This document shows positions 36,601 to 49,500 of a stretch of 64,000 bases of DNA, piece after piece (within the stretch, counting starts at the first letter, position 1; each line of letters begins with the position of its first letter). A program made the position numbers and the translations under genes. The stretch spans positions 3,544,519-3,608,518 of the forward strand of contig FN649742.1 of the NCBI GenBank assembly GCA_000310025.1, written 5' to 3'. Below the pieces are notes generated by a model, which saw only the letters and a list, made by a program, of their open reading frames with translations, searched no databases and was not told the origin of the DNA. The stretch is from Ectocarpus siliculosus (Eukaryota > Sar > Phaeophyceae > Ectocarpales > Ectocarpaceae).

Positions 36601-39600
36601 GGCGCTTCCTTGGGCACTCCGACCACGTCAAGCGGTGCGCGTTCGCCGACACAAGGGGACAGGCGGTACTATCTTGTGGCAGCGACGGCACGGTGAGTTA
36701 CGACTAATGGGTATTACATGTTTCGACTTTCTCCGCTGTCCCCGACCCCCTCCACAAAATTCAAGATTCTTGGTATTGCCGTGGCTGCGTCTTGGAGTGT
36801 GTACCCTGGAAAGCAATCTAGGCGCTGTAAGCTTTCTTGCGGACATAGAAGTAGGGATGGACTTGCCCCAAATGCAATTTACGACACTGTTTTACGCTAC
36901 GAGGGCCCATTGGACGGAAAGTCGGCGATTGCGATAAAGCACGTCAATGATGAGTGCAAGGCAACTAGTTGCCCTATTTGCGGGTAACGATCATCAGGGG
37001 TTTGCCGAAAAATAGTAGTCGCCTATTGCGATAGGTACTCTCCCACGAGCCCGTTCGACTGGGAGCAAGGGGATGCTGTGGCGTGCGCACTGCTTCGGGT
37101 TCCTTCTACCTAAGAAAGCTGCATGATGCATGGTTTGATGTCATGAACTTTCTGTCTCGTGCCTCGTTCGCCCCCACTACCCCCGCCCCCGATCTGCTTG
37201 GTGGTCATCAATCTATCATCGCGTGGAATTCCGGAATACACAGAAGTTCACCAAGCCGCGCATGCTTAAGTCGCACTACTCCGCAGTGTACCAACACGCC
37301 AAGATGTTTGCCGTGTGCCCGATACATTTGTCGGATCCTCTCACGTGCGTATCCTCATTCAAACGGTCACGAGCGACGACGGATGGCTATTCAACTTCCG
37401 CCGAACTACGTCCCACTAACAGCGGTCGCATTGCTGTCGATCAGCTTGATCCCTGCACAACACGCGCCGACTTCACTCAACATGCCCGCAACACACCACG
37501 CCACACGTATCATGAAACAGAAAGGCACGTATAGGGCAAAATCTTACCTCTCCCTCCTCCGATCCTCCAACAAACTATCGAACACAGGTGAGAAAGTGGG
37601 TGCTGACACCGAACGTTCCAGCTCCACCGCCCAAGCCGTTCGTGACTCACAAGACGCGCACCTGGGTCATGCTCAACTGGCGGCCGGCGGCGGGGAGCAA
37701 CGAGCAGGTCACGGCGTACGTGGTGTCGTGGAGGTTGGGGCGAAAGGGGAAGTTCGACGACGAGCTGACGGTAAGCAAGTACAAGTACTGAACAGGAGAA
37801 ACGGCGTTCACTGATCAAAATTGGCTGTGCAATATCACGCTAGATTGAGAATAGAAGTGGCTACCGATCAAGAATTCTCACGGTTTACATTACATTGGGC
37901 AGGTCTCAGGGCGTATGTTGGGTTTTCTTGGACGAATCCATGTGCGAATGTGAAAGAAGAAAGGAAAGAAGAACGAGGGTTGTTTGGCAACTCACTGATT
38001 GAGTTCATTCTGCGAAAAGCACACCCGAGTGCGACGAGGTGACCAACCGGGATAGATCGACAACGCAAGCGACCCACGGTAACGCGTTGACAGAAGTGTT
38101 GGGCCGGATGCCAGCGGAAAGCTCTGTGCCTCTACGCGAAAGGAACGACAACGAAGGCAATATCAGGACAAAGAGTCGGCCCTGATATTAATACTCTTCT
38201 TGGTTTTACTTCGACGTCCGAACGCTACCGAACGAAGGTCGCCGGGGACCAACTTCGGCGCGATGTTACCGGCCTGCTACCGGGGTCGCTCTACTTCTTC
38301 CGCGTCGCGGGCGTCAACAGGATGGGACAGGGGCCGTGGAGCGAAGCGACAGACATGGCGCGTAAACACACGAAACCAAGGAAAATTCATACATATATTC
38401 ATATATTTTTGACGTAAACCGTATATATGTGGGAATGCATCGGAAATAGTCTTGATGTTGTTGTTACGTGCAAGATATTGCGATACCTGGTTGGATAGAC
38501 TTCGTCATGGTAGCGATGTATCCTAAAATTGTTCGGACTATAGATTTGGTCGTGTTCGTGTTTTGTGGCTACGCTTGTCGATGTGTCCAGGTCGACACGG
38601 AAATGGATCTGCCGTTGGCGATGGAGCGACCGAACGTGGAGGCCGTCACGCCCTATTCCATCGCCATTAGCTTCTTCGCACCGCGACCGACCCTACCCAA
38701 GATGAAGATACAGACCTTCGTGTTGCAGGTAGGAAGGGCTGCTCGGTTTGGAGGCAACTACTGTGGATTTGTGTGCAGGACAATACTACAAGCAATGATT
38801 CGTTTGATTATTGACAAAGGACTGGAGGATATCGTAATTTAGCAGATATATTCGGGTAATTCTTGACACGCTTCTGACTACATGAAATGCGGATGTCAAG
38901 AAATTACTTGACGGCATTAGTGCGACGAAAATATTACGCTGAACGATGAGCACTTCCTTTGCCCTATTGAGTTTCCGTGCCTTTGAGCTCTAGGGGGGCG
39001 ACTGAATCCTTCTCCACGACGGCAAGTGAACACGCACCGAATGATGTAAAGTACTCGTCAGGTTTTAGTGCATCTGCGTACATGCACCCATTTGCCCCAC
39101 ACAGCTACATTGGGAATTTTCGCTCAGCATCGTTTCGTGCACGTGCCATTCTAAAACGCCACCATCGCTAGGCGAAGGGGGGAGGGCTAGACTTCGACGA
39201 GAGCGACACCCAGGAGTTCACGTGGAAGGAGGCTATGGCGGGGGCGGCAGCCCTAAGGGTAAGGTCCGCCGTCACTACTTATGAATAACCACGCCACCAA
39301 CCCTTCACACGTCATTGCGATAGTATCCATGCATACTTTGGTTGCAACGAATGCAGAAGAAAGTGCACCCGTGCACAGGGCGAATCCCCTACCACTCTCC
39401 TTGGACTTTCTATGCACGCCCCCCTCTAGTGGTGCAAGATAAACGCATGCGTAACCGTATGGATAACAACTTTCACTTCTTGAAGTCAGCAGCGGCAAGC
39501 AAATAACGCAACACGTCACAACTCATTCGTCTTCTTCTTTTGATTTCCATACACCGATATCAACCACCATCTCAGCGCACCCGTCAGCCCACTATTTCAA

Positions 39601-42600
39601 AAGGCAAAGCGAACCAAAACTACTGTAGTTTAGTACGACTTCATCACGGAGTGAGTGTGTTGATAATCGCCGTGATAGTCGTTTCGGGTGTGCATGGGGC
39701 GTCACGTGTGCGTTCACGTGCGCCCGTTTTTTCGTGGTTTTCAGCCAGCTGCACGCACAGCATTAGCAGCATTCGGGGTTCCAATGTACGGCAGCGCGAC
39801 TGAAACGGCGTACTTGGGTGCCAGGCGGCCGGAAACACCTGAAACGGTTTGCCCCCAACCTCACTGAAAACACAAATGCGTTCACGCCTGTATGTGTGTG
39901 TGTCTCAGCGCCATCCCAGTTTTGTGAACTTCAGTCTTTACACCTTTGGGCACATTGAATGGACGTACCAGCCAGGATCATGCAGGAGGAAGGCCACGGT
40001 GGAGTTATTTCTTCTTCTCTTCCGTCCTCTGTACTACACGGAAAAGCGTGTCGATCCACAACAACGAGATCATGCCGATATCGACGTTCGGCGGTGTGTT
40101 TGATTGGGCTGCCACCCTGCCCTACATCTGCCCAACCAACCCCGCCAAAAGTTGGCATGCGCGAAACTCTTTCGTAGTTCTTTACGGTCCCCCGGGTTTT
40201 GTTTGTTTCAGGTTTTGTCTCACCCTTTTGCGCATTCCCGCTTGTTGTACGCGAAACCTCTATAGTTTAATACTGTTTGCTGCTGGATGCTGTCAGGGGA
40301 AAGAGAGGATGCACGCGATCACCCAGAGGCAGTCGATCGTTTCCATTTCGAGATCGCGGTCGGTAACTTCGATGGCGACGACGGGGGATCGGGGCAGTTC
40401 TGAAAGCGGGCGCGTCGGCAGTATCCAGATTGGTAGCTTCGCAAATACCACCGAGGTGGCAGGGTGCGTGGACGGGGAAGGGATTGCGGAAACGATTAGT
40501 GGGAGCACCGAAAGCGGGAGCGTGGGCGTCGTCAGACTCGGCAGCTTTGCCAACACAACTGACGGGGTCGCGGCGGCAGACGGGGCATCGGGGGAAGTCA
40601 TGGATAGTGGGAGCACCGAAAGCGGAAGCGTCGGCATCGTCAGACTCGGCAGCTTTGCCAAGATAGCCGACGGGGCGGCGGGCGCAGACGGGGCATCGGC
40701 GGGGGTAGTGGATAGTGGGAGCACCGAAAGTGGTAGCGTCGGTGTCGTAAAGCTCGGCAGCTTGGACGGGAGTAGTGCCACTTTTGGGATGGTACCAGTT
40801 GCAGCGGAAGGGTCCCAAGACATGGGTGGGGACGGAGGGGCGGGGGGGATGTTAGCAGGAGGTGATGGCAGCGACGACCGACAACGCGGGAGTGTAGCTA
40901 TTGTCAAGCATGGCTCTTTTGCGAAGGGTAACATCGCTGAAACCCAACCAGCTGCAGCAGATGGCACGCAAGGGGCAGAGGGAACGGCACAAGCAAGAAC
41001 AACGGCGGGGGGACCGGAAAGGATGGCATCAGGTGAGGGCGACGAGAGTGGACAGAGCGGGCAGGCCCCGTTCGTCAGGCTCAGCAACTTCGCCAGGCGC
41101 AACACCAGGATAGGCCGCGTCGACCACAAGTTGCGCAGGCACCAACGGCGCCGGCGCAAGGCTCATCACTACCTCATGTCGCTAACTTACACGGGGCTGC
41201 AGCCTGGGATGGACTACCACATCAGGGTTGCTGGAATCAGCAGCGTAGGACAGGTCGGTGTTGCCCTATGATAGCACGATGCTGCGAGCACGTAGCTCAC
41301 TCACGCGTTCATGGTTTCGATACTAGGACATTTGTTGTGGTACGCCCGATGTGTGGTGGCCCACTTGCGTTAGGTTGTGACCTGTTCTGTGGACTATTTG
41401 TGTCAACCAAATAGGTATTGATTCTTTCGGAGGTTCTCACCGAGAGACGGTACATCAATGCGCCCCTATTCTCAACTTTCCGCAGCGTTTGACCTCTTCG
41501 AGCTCTGTCCCACGCTATGTTAGACGTGAGTGGGCAAGGGCGTAACTTACACAGCATAAACCGATCCCTCGTTGTGTTGGTGGTAACCTGCCGCACATGA
41601 GAAGCTTGTCTTGACTGACGTGTGAAGGCAGTAGCCAGGGAGCAAAAAGGGTTAGGCATTTATACCCTTTTGCTACACCCATCCCAGTTCAAGGCCTGAA
41701 GCTGTTCTCTCTCAGGGCAACCAAAGTCGTTTTCGTTTTCGTTTTCGTCAGTCGCTGCTTGCACCATCCGTTTTTGTTTCTGTTGAAACACACACACTCT
41801 TACCCTTCGTGAGCAAACACTCTGTGCGCAATAGGGAAGTGACCCCGGGTTGTAAGCACCCCAAGCACTCGTATTTGAATATCTCTTGATTACGCACGCT
41901 AGATCTCGCTGTTTATCCCCCTTCCCGCATAATACATCACGAAGGCAACGGGGAGATGCTATTAATATGGCCGCAACGCGTATGAAATGTATCACACGCT
42001 TCTCTTCCGTCCCTTTCTCCACACGATACGTTTGTTTTCCGACAGGGTGCTTTCTCGGTGCCGACGTTTTCTGCCCGCACGCCTTCCGTTCGTCCCCACG
42101 CGTGTCCGCCCCCAACGGCGTCTTCGATTTTTTTAACGGCAATCATGATTTCCTGGGCGGAGGGGGACGACGGAGGCTCTTCTATCACAGGATTTTTCTT
42201 GCGCCCCGTTGGGGGGGGGCAAGCGGAAGAGGTGAGTCATACCATGCAGCAAATCTGCTCTGTGAAACAAAAGCGAAACTGCCTGGTGGCCCTATCAGTA
42301 CGTTCCTCATTTGGATAGGCGCGCAATGTTTTACGGTATTTGGTGGGTAACTGCTCACGAAACACTCCAGATCAGTAAGGCCTGTGATATTACCATCATA
42401 CCGACGTTGACAACGAGAGGCAGACAGACGTATCGCTACGAACGAGGCACGACTGTTTTTTTCTTTTTCTTACGGTAGCGTATACCATCAGGAGGCTCAG
42501 TCATCCGAAACTACGGTTGTGTCCCCGCTGGTGGCGTTAGGGGGAGGGATTGTGATTGATAGAGCAAAACACGCAGAGGGGTTAGAATTCCCTCCACAGG

Positions 42601-44956
42601 CGACAGAATATAATAATCAGGGCTTTTTGGAGAGAAAGAAAGCCCCTGATGTCGCCATACCCACACCACCTAGCAGAGGCAGACAGATATTTCTACATTA
42701 TCTGCAAGTGGTACTGATCTTGGGCCTCCTCTCTCATAGTTCGTACGGATCTGCCGGTGCGCTACCGGGTGTGTGTGTGGGAAGAGTCGTGATCGCACCG
42801 CGTAGCGAAAACCCGTTCTTATCTCCCCAGCAGAACGCAGGAGGAGGCAACAAATGGTAGAAACATTGATGTCATTGTTGGAAACTCCATGGGTTCTGGG
42901 GAAAATATGTTGTATTGTTGAGACCTTGGGTCGAGAGACAGGGTAGCAGAGTGGAGTGGGCGAGGGTGGGGCTAGCACCGCAGCACCGCAGCACCATCCA
43001 TGTCGCTCGATCAACGCACAAAAGCAGAACGCAATGTACCGGAACACAAAAATATCGGAACACAAAGACTTAAACAGGGGCTAACGTACTTCACAACGTA
43101 CCATGAATCCTCTGGCTGATGCACTATCCACAAAGAACACACTCGGGGCAATGCACCTACCACGAAGAACATTCCCACAGAACGTTCCTCGCTGTTCTGG
43201 GAATATGTGGCTACTCATCGATCTGCAACGCCGACAGTCCCGCAATTCAAACTGTCCAATCAAATTGTTCTACGTTACTCTGTCGACACACACAGCAGCA
43301 ACTATCACGAACAGTCATTGCATGGTGACGTTGGAACAGGCTAGAGCCACCATCATTCCTCCATGAAAAATAACATACTTCTCGCTGTGTGACGGTCATT
43401 CCCACCTCGGGTACCCCCCCCGTTCCTCAACATCTCATCACGGCACCCCCCACACTTCTCCTCTCTCTCCCTCTTGCCCTCCCCCCCGCTGTATGACCAC
43501 GTTGTTACGACTCCGTTGCAACCACGAGAAGATCTCCGTCCCAAGGATAAAGCGATCCTACCTGATCGAGGGCCTCCTTAAGGGGCACACCTACCGTTTT
43601 CAGGTGCGGGCGGCCAACAACGAGGGCATCGGTCCCTGGTCCGAGCCAAGCCAGCCGGTGCGAACCCTGACCGAGCGCCCCTCGCCCCCGCGCGCCCCGG
43701 CTCTCTCAATCTCGCATCCGCCGCCGGGGCCGCTGTCGCTGTGGTTGTCGTTGTTCCTTCCCGATGAAGACGGGGGTGACCCCGTCACTGCCATGCTCTT
43801 GGAAACTCGGCGACATGGCGGAACGCAGCCGCCGGAGTGGTCCCGCTGTGAGCGCCACCCGGTCCCTTCCACCATCGACAAAGGAAATCAACATGGCTCT
43901 TCTCCTGCGTCCACTTCTGCTGCTCCGACTGGACGCGATGGCGGAGACGGGGGCGACCGCAGCAGCGGCGACGGGAAGGCCGGCGGGATTCTTGAGCCCC
44001 GACGAGCAGGGCGAGGTGGTCTTGGCGACACAGGGGGCATTCCAGGCTCAACTCGAGAGGCGAGGAAGTGCTGCGAGATCGTGGTTCTTGTGGAAGGCCT
44101 CCAGCCTCGGACGTACTACTCGTTCCGGGCGTCGGCTGTTAACGCCCGGGGCGCTAGCGATCCCGGGCCGCCATGCCGTCGGGCGCGCACCTCTGCCCCG
44201 CGACCTCCGTCTTGGGTTCTGGCACAGGACATTGTCAACACCACCGCCGTCGCTGCCCCTACGGCCCCGGCAACCACGCCCTCACCAACAAAAAGTGTCG
44301 GTGGCATCGCTGGCGTGGCTTTCCGTTGCCTTCCTCCCCGGGCGGCGTCCTCGGGGCTCGGAGCTTGCACCGTTCGATGGGAAGAGCCGTTTTCGAACGG
44401 GGCTGCAGTTGAGCAGTATCAGGTCGAAGTTGTGAGCTTAGGACCAGAGGTCGAAGGCAACAACGTCGGGGGGGGGGGGGGCAGGGACGAACAGGTCGAG
44501 GATGCCGACAAATTCAGTGCTAACACTCCAGAAGCACCTTTGAAGGAGGAGGAAGGCGCGTCGGGCGACGCGAAGAAAGGCAACGGCATTGGCCGGGACG
44601 ATCAACAAGACGGTCCTTGTAATCAGCCAACGGTGTCTGCAGTCATGCATAAGGCGAAGACAGACGAACCATCGGAGACAACGACTGCGTCACCACCGCG
44701 GCCGCCGCCGCCGCCGGAAGTGGTGGTCTTGCCGGCACCACAGCTCCCGGGGCGAGAGGGGGGAACGGTGGTAAGAGAGGTAAAGGAAAGATTCCCGCGC
44801 CCGGTTCCCTCTCACCTTCGGCATCTCGTCATCAGAGGTCTAGCCACGGGTGGCGACTACGTATTTCGAGTCTCGGCGAGCAATGCGGCGGGAATGGGCG
44901 AGTCCGGGCCGTGGACGGAGGTTGTGCGTGTTGTAGATCCTGCTGACGAATGTTGA
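23506..44956 (+). CDS. Giant WD40 / FN3 protein with internal GSFA repeats
   Basis: About 27 exons; main ones: 23506-23778, 24323-24502, 25097-25821, 26430-26544, 27247-27549, 27953-28024, 28267-~28447, 28912-29095, 29547-29765, 30210-30901, 31140-31238, 32183-32302, 32921-33067, 33676-33751, ~34090-34684, 35212-35285, 35514-35672, 36129-36233, 36567-36692, 37588-37770, 38238-38361, 38591-38728, 39172-39258, ~39745-39850, 40297-41253, 42046-42231 and 43532-44956 (stop TGA). Estimated length ~2,560 aa. Order: acidic/coiled N-terminus (1-~250); WD40 x4 (~260-480; e.g. CSADGTIRLWN); ~850 unique residues with a Gly/Ser/Arg-rich, poly-Gln part; WD40 x3 (~1,385-1,500; TASSDGTIKLWD, LSCGSDGTVRKW); then five FN3 domains (e.g. 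GHTYRFQVRAANNEGIGPWS). FN3-2 appears split by ~380 residues holding the 36-aa repeats. No signal peptide or membrane helix is seen. I recognise no named family. Unresolved joints: 28447/28912, 33751/34090, 38361/38591 and 39850/40297. Confidence 0.82.
30632..30667 (+). repeat. (CAG)12 encoding poly-Gln
   Basis: Twelve CAG codons inside the 30210-30901 exon of the WD40-FN3 gene, followed by a Lys/Arg-rich stretch. It is in frame and therefore expected to be length-variable in the protein. Confidence 0.9.
40390..40930 (+). repeat. 108-bp (36-aa) coding tandem repeat
   Basis: Three close copies start at 40498, 40606 and 40714, exactly 108 bp apart, each beginning AGTGGGAGCACCGAAAG and encoding SGSTESGSVG(V/I)V(R/K)LGSF. 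Degenerate copies precede (SSESGRVGSIQIGSFAN, ~40395) and follow (GSVAIVKHGSFAK, ~40888), and a last echo, APFVRLSNFARR, lies near 41070. Each unit alternates a hydrophobic V-V-L-F strand-like core with a Gly/Ala/Asp linker. No known repeat family is recognised. Confidence 0.9.
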
Positions 44957-46518
44957 TTACTCTGGCATGGCACGTTCGACATTATACGAACAGAGTGATG
45001 ACTATGGTCTGTTGGTGTGTGTTGTGCTTATTGCATATATTTTGATTTGGCGTGGGTCACCCTAGTGTTGTGTAAATGTAAATTTTTCTAAGAGGAACAG
45101 GTGGTTGCTCCGAAAGCAAAACTATCGCTACGAAACTCGCCTCCAGTTTCATCTTTTCATGGTTGGTTCTACTTGTTTGTTGCCTCTACATGTTGGCAAA
45201 CCGGAACACTTGGAGTGTTCATCTTGATTTTACCGTCGTTCGTAGTACCTGGATATCGTAAGGTGCACCTACAGAGTAGATACAGACGATTCACGCTGCT
45301 GTCTGTGGGCATTTGCACATCAGAATCGCAGATATATAGACTACTGCAAGGGATTGAATTGCCTACCCCGCGGCTCATTACCCCATCCGATGTAGACTAG
45401 TCATACAAGTTGCAGCAGCAAAGCCATTAGTCTAGTCTAGAAGTTGGGGGTTGGACTATGCACCCACGGGCGAACCTTCAGTTTATAGTTTGCAGCAGGC
45501 GCAGACGAGAGTCAGAGTGAGGGGGCTGCTACGAAAGCTCCGCGTTAGAGAGAGCTGGGCCGATCACGGGCGTTGACTACGGGCTGCTGTGTGTAGACGT
45601 GTAGACTATATGTATACCGCTCACTGTACACGGAGCTGCTGTTGTTACCTTTCATATATATCCATGTTTGTCTTCCCTACGGATCGAGTCAGCTGCAATT
45701 GGTGATGGAGGGTGATGATGAGCTTGTCTACTGTAGCATTCGTTGGAACGCGTGTACTAAAATGATTCACCGTCGGTCGGTGTACAAAAATTGGCCGCAG
45801 AGTCAGCCAGTCATGGTGAACAAAACAGTATGTACGAGAGGCAGCAGTAGTAGACTATCATGTATCATGCGTCGTAGACGAGCCGGGGTTCAGCGGTCGG
45901 GTGTCGGGTGTACTCAGAACTCAGAACCATCCGGAACGGAACATGACAACGTCCATTGATGATATCGTTTGTTTCCCCCAGGGTTATTCCAGCAGCACAA
46001 AGTCTGCGACACACCCTCGACGAAAATCTTAGGCTGGTAGTCCTCTTCGATGCTACTTGTATGAGTATGCGTGGTGATAAAAAAAAACACTCACTTACCA
46101 AAACTACTATGCATCTACAATATACGGCGACGGAACCAACCTGACCCATGATCCCAGGTCTTCCAGTGATGGATCACGTTGGATCCGGCATCCAATATTA
46201 TAGAGCACAGAGAACTTGATCGATACAAACACGCAGAGTTGTACGCGAAGTAGTAGAACAAAACCAGAGGCAGAGAGAGAAACAGGCAGCCGGTGCAGAA
46301 AGAGAGAGAAAGAGCTGCTGTGAGCCTTGAGCGTGTCAAGGGTCAAGTGTAAAAGTGTCAAGCTCGTTTGTAAGATCTCCGAGATCTACGATGCCATGGG
46401 GGCTCCGCACCACAACACAGGATGTCTCTCTCCACCACAGCGCTCTGAAACAAAGTTGCAGCAGTGTCACCGCCATCACACCCATCTTCCTTCTCACATC
46501 CCCAACGCGCCTCGAATC
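44957..46518. other. Intergenic between WD40-FN3 gene and FOP
   Basis: No exon-like open frame was found. The region 45,340-45,860 is notably rich in TAGACTA / TAGTCTA words. The right end (46,260-46,518) must contain the FOP promoter and 5' UTR. Confidence 0.5.
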
Positions 46519-49500
46519 ATGGAGGACGATGCTGCCCTGCGGGATGTTGTGAAGAAAGCCCTCGAAGGCAAGGGAGTGCTGGCGCAGATCCGGGTGAGGA
46601 GAGTCGAAGAAATCTACTGGATGTGTGGAAGCTCGTGGATAAAAGCAACGGCACAAAAACATCTGAGACTGAAACTGAACGGACGTTTGTAGCAAACCAA
46701 ATCGATCGGTGCCCAGGCAAGGGTTGCGACGTAAACAACACCTACAGTAGTGCCAACCTCGAAGTCCCGTGTTGCACTCTCCACGCTCATACTGCAGTTC
46801 ACCTCTTTCGTAGACTAATCTTTTTCAACAACAACCAACGTCGATCAATGCAGGCATCGCTGCGGGCCGCTGTGTTTACTGTGGTTGATGAGCACGAGCG
46901 CACGGCAGGCGTGCACGTGCCCAATCCTGCTGCCCTGGCCGTGAAGCATGATACCGTTGGTGAGCAGACCAAAGTATGGTTTGTGGTTTTTGCACATCAG
47001 CGAGGATGTGCTGGAGGTACAAATACCCAGCTGCAAATACCGCCGTGTGTATTGCACAAAAAAAAATGCCGAAATGTTCCCTGGGTCTGATTTGTAGCGC
47101 GATTTCTCCACACCAGTGTGGTTGGCAATGCCAACCGACACGATGTTGGACAGCGTTGCCCGCAGAGGAGTTCTGCGGGCCGGTCCCAGTTTGTTTCTCT
47201 TCCAGAAATTATTATTATTACTGAAGTTGTACTTATAATAGTAGGAGGAGGAGTGTGAGGCGAACTGATACCGCCTCTTTGGTTCTGCAGTTCTGCAGGT
47301 TCTAGCTTGGACGTGTGTTGCACTTGCGTTCAAGCGTGGCTTTGTGTGTGCCCTGCCGCAGCAGTTCGTCTCTTGTGGACTCTTTGTTGACTCAAGCTTG
47401 TTCCAAGTTCTGTACGGCGAACTGAGGGTACGAAGCAAGAGTGATCGGGTGTGCGAGGCTTAACGGAGCCAAGCTTCCGGACGGTCCTACCTCAAAGGTC
47501 ATCCGTTATACAACGACACACGTCACCCGTGTAATATCTCATCTTGCCTCTCTGATTGGTCCAACTTGGACCTATGGTGGTACGCTTGCAACTATTTGCG
47601 GTACTTCCTGCTGAGAACTAGCCCTAGGTCATCACTGTACGCTACAGCTGCCTCTTTTGGTCGTATCTGCTGGTCTAACCGGTCGGTTCTGTCGTATACA
47701 CAGTCGTCAGTACCCTACACACACCGACGGTCCAGAACAGAAGAAAATCTGACAGTTACTCTGAGTCCAAAATAACGCCTCGAGAACTAGACTGAAACCC
47801 ATTCTCACCACAGGAGTAGGGCCGATTTTGTAAAAAAAGAAGTCTCGGCAGTTAGGGGCGCGGGGGGGGGATCGCAGGACCTCCTCTGAAAAATCTAGGA
47901 AACGCCAGCATATCTCAGTTTTCCGAAGTCTAACTCCAGTACGACACTACGATCGAAAATTAACCGTCCGCCGCCGTCGCTTGTGTACAATGCTAGTGTC
48001 GGAGACTGTAGCCCTTGTGATACATTGCAGACTAGCCGTCCGCGATTTTCGAAACGAGCCTTCGATGTATCATCGAGATCGGTGTGCAACAAGCAGGGTT
48101 TTTGAAGCTGCTGTGCGGTCCGATTTTGAAACGCTTCAAGCACAATTGCTTCTGGCTAGACCTACACATACATGACCGCAGGCATTCAAATCGACTATGG
48201 CGACGAGTAGGACATGAGAGGGAAGAGCTGCGCTGAAGTTCGCGGACCCACACAATCACATAGATAGGCGCTGATTCGCCGTTGCTGTGTGCTTGAAACG
48301 TTTCAAAATCGGACCGCACAGCAGCTTCAAAACTCCTGCTTGTTGCAGACCGATCTCGATGATAGAAGGATCGTTCGGAAAATCGCGGACCGCAAGTCTG
48401 CAGTGGATCACAAGGGCTACAATCTCCGACACTAACATTGTTCACAAGCGACGGCGGCGGACGGTTAATTGGCGATCGTTGTTCGTACTGGAGTTAGAAT
48501 TTGGAAAACTGAGATATGCAGGCGTTTCCTGGAAATTTTAGAGGAGGTCCTGCGATCCCCCCTCGCGCCCTTAACGTTGTTGATGCAAACGGCCTCTTTG
48601 ATCGAAAACGGTACAAATTAGATGTACAAATTAGTGTGCAGCCGCTTTGAAAGCTTGGACTCCTTGTAGATAGAGTGTAGAGGCATTGAAAGATGGTGTA
48701 GTAGACGTTGTCGGGGTTTGGCCGTGCCCAACCTACTTGACAAAGTTGACATATATGTGATGTTTCACAGGAAAGAAAGAAGGGATGTTTATGTGTAGTT
48801 GTTGCAATGGGCAAAAGGCCAAGGGCAAGCAAGGCAAGGCATGTAGCACAATGGGATAGCCTCCGGATAAGGCAAGGCTTTTTAGGTTTTTGTCCTAAAA
48901 CGGTCCATCGGACACACGCACGCCTTGCCGTCTTTCAGGTCACCTTCATCTTGCTGACTGTAACCTTCATCGCTGCTGAACTGACAAGCTGTCGTCGCCC
49001 ATTGTGTTCTTCTCTGTGCCGACTGTGTTGCTATCTCGAGTGTAAGACGAAGATAACCTTGCTCGCACATTCAATGGATCATCCGACGTCAGAATTGAAT
49101 CCACATATTCTGGAATGGCTCCATGCTCGCCATACGAGTTGAGATTCTCTCGACTGAGACGTAGGGATTTCGCCAGGAAAAAACCGACGACAAGTTGGCC
49201 ATCTTTGTCGACCATCTAATCGTTTATGTCCCTGATCGTCGATTTACGCGTGCCCAATAGCCGGCCAAGGTCGGAGGGTTTCGGTTTCTTCTTTCCCGCT
49301 GGAATCACCGTGATCACATCCAGCAGACCAGTGGCCGTCAATGGCAACTCTTTCGCAACAGAGCTGGAGTTGTTTGCGTAGAACACAAAAGTTCCTCCCA
49401 TAGATCTCTTCGCGCCGTTCCCAGGAACGTTGTTCACGCGCCTTGGTTCCAATGCTACAACGCGACCTTTCGTTCGAATCGGGTACGCAGCGGCGTGCTC

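Noticed and set aside
37083-37814. 243-codon plus-strand ORF as a possible separate exon of the WD40-FN3 gene
   Set aside because: The WD40 end GSDGT (36692) joins directly to VRKW at 37588 in another frame, giving a perfect WD motif; the ORF is intronic.
47895-48541. Pairs of similar short ORFs on both strands
   Set aside because: Mirror translations of the two arms of the inverted-repeat element, not genes.
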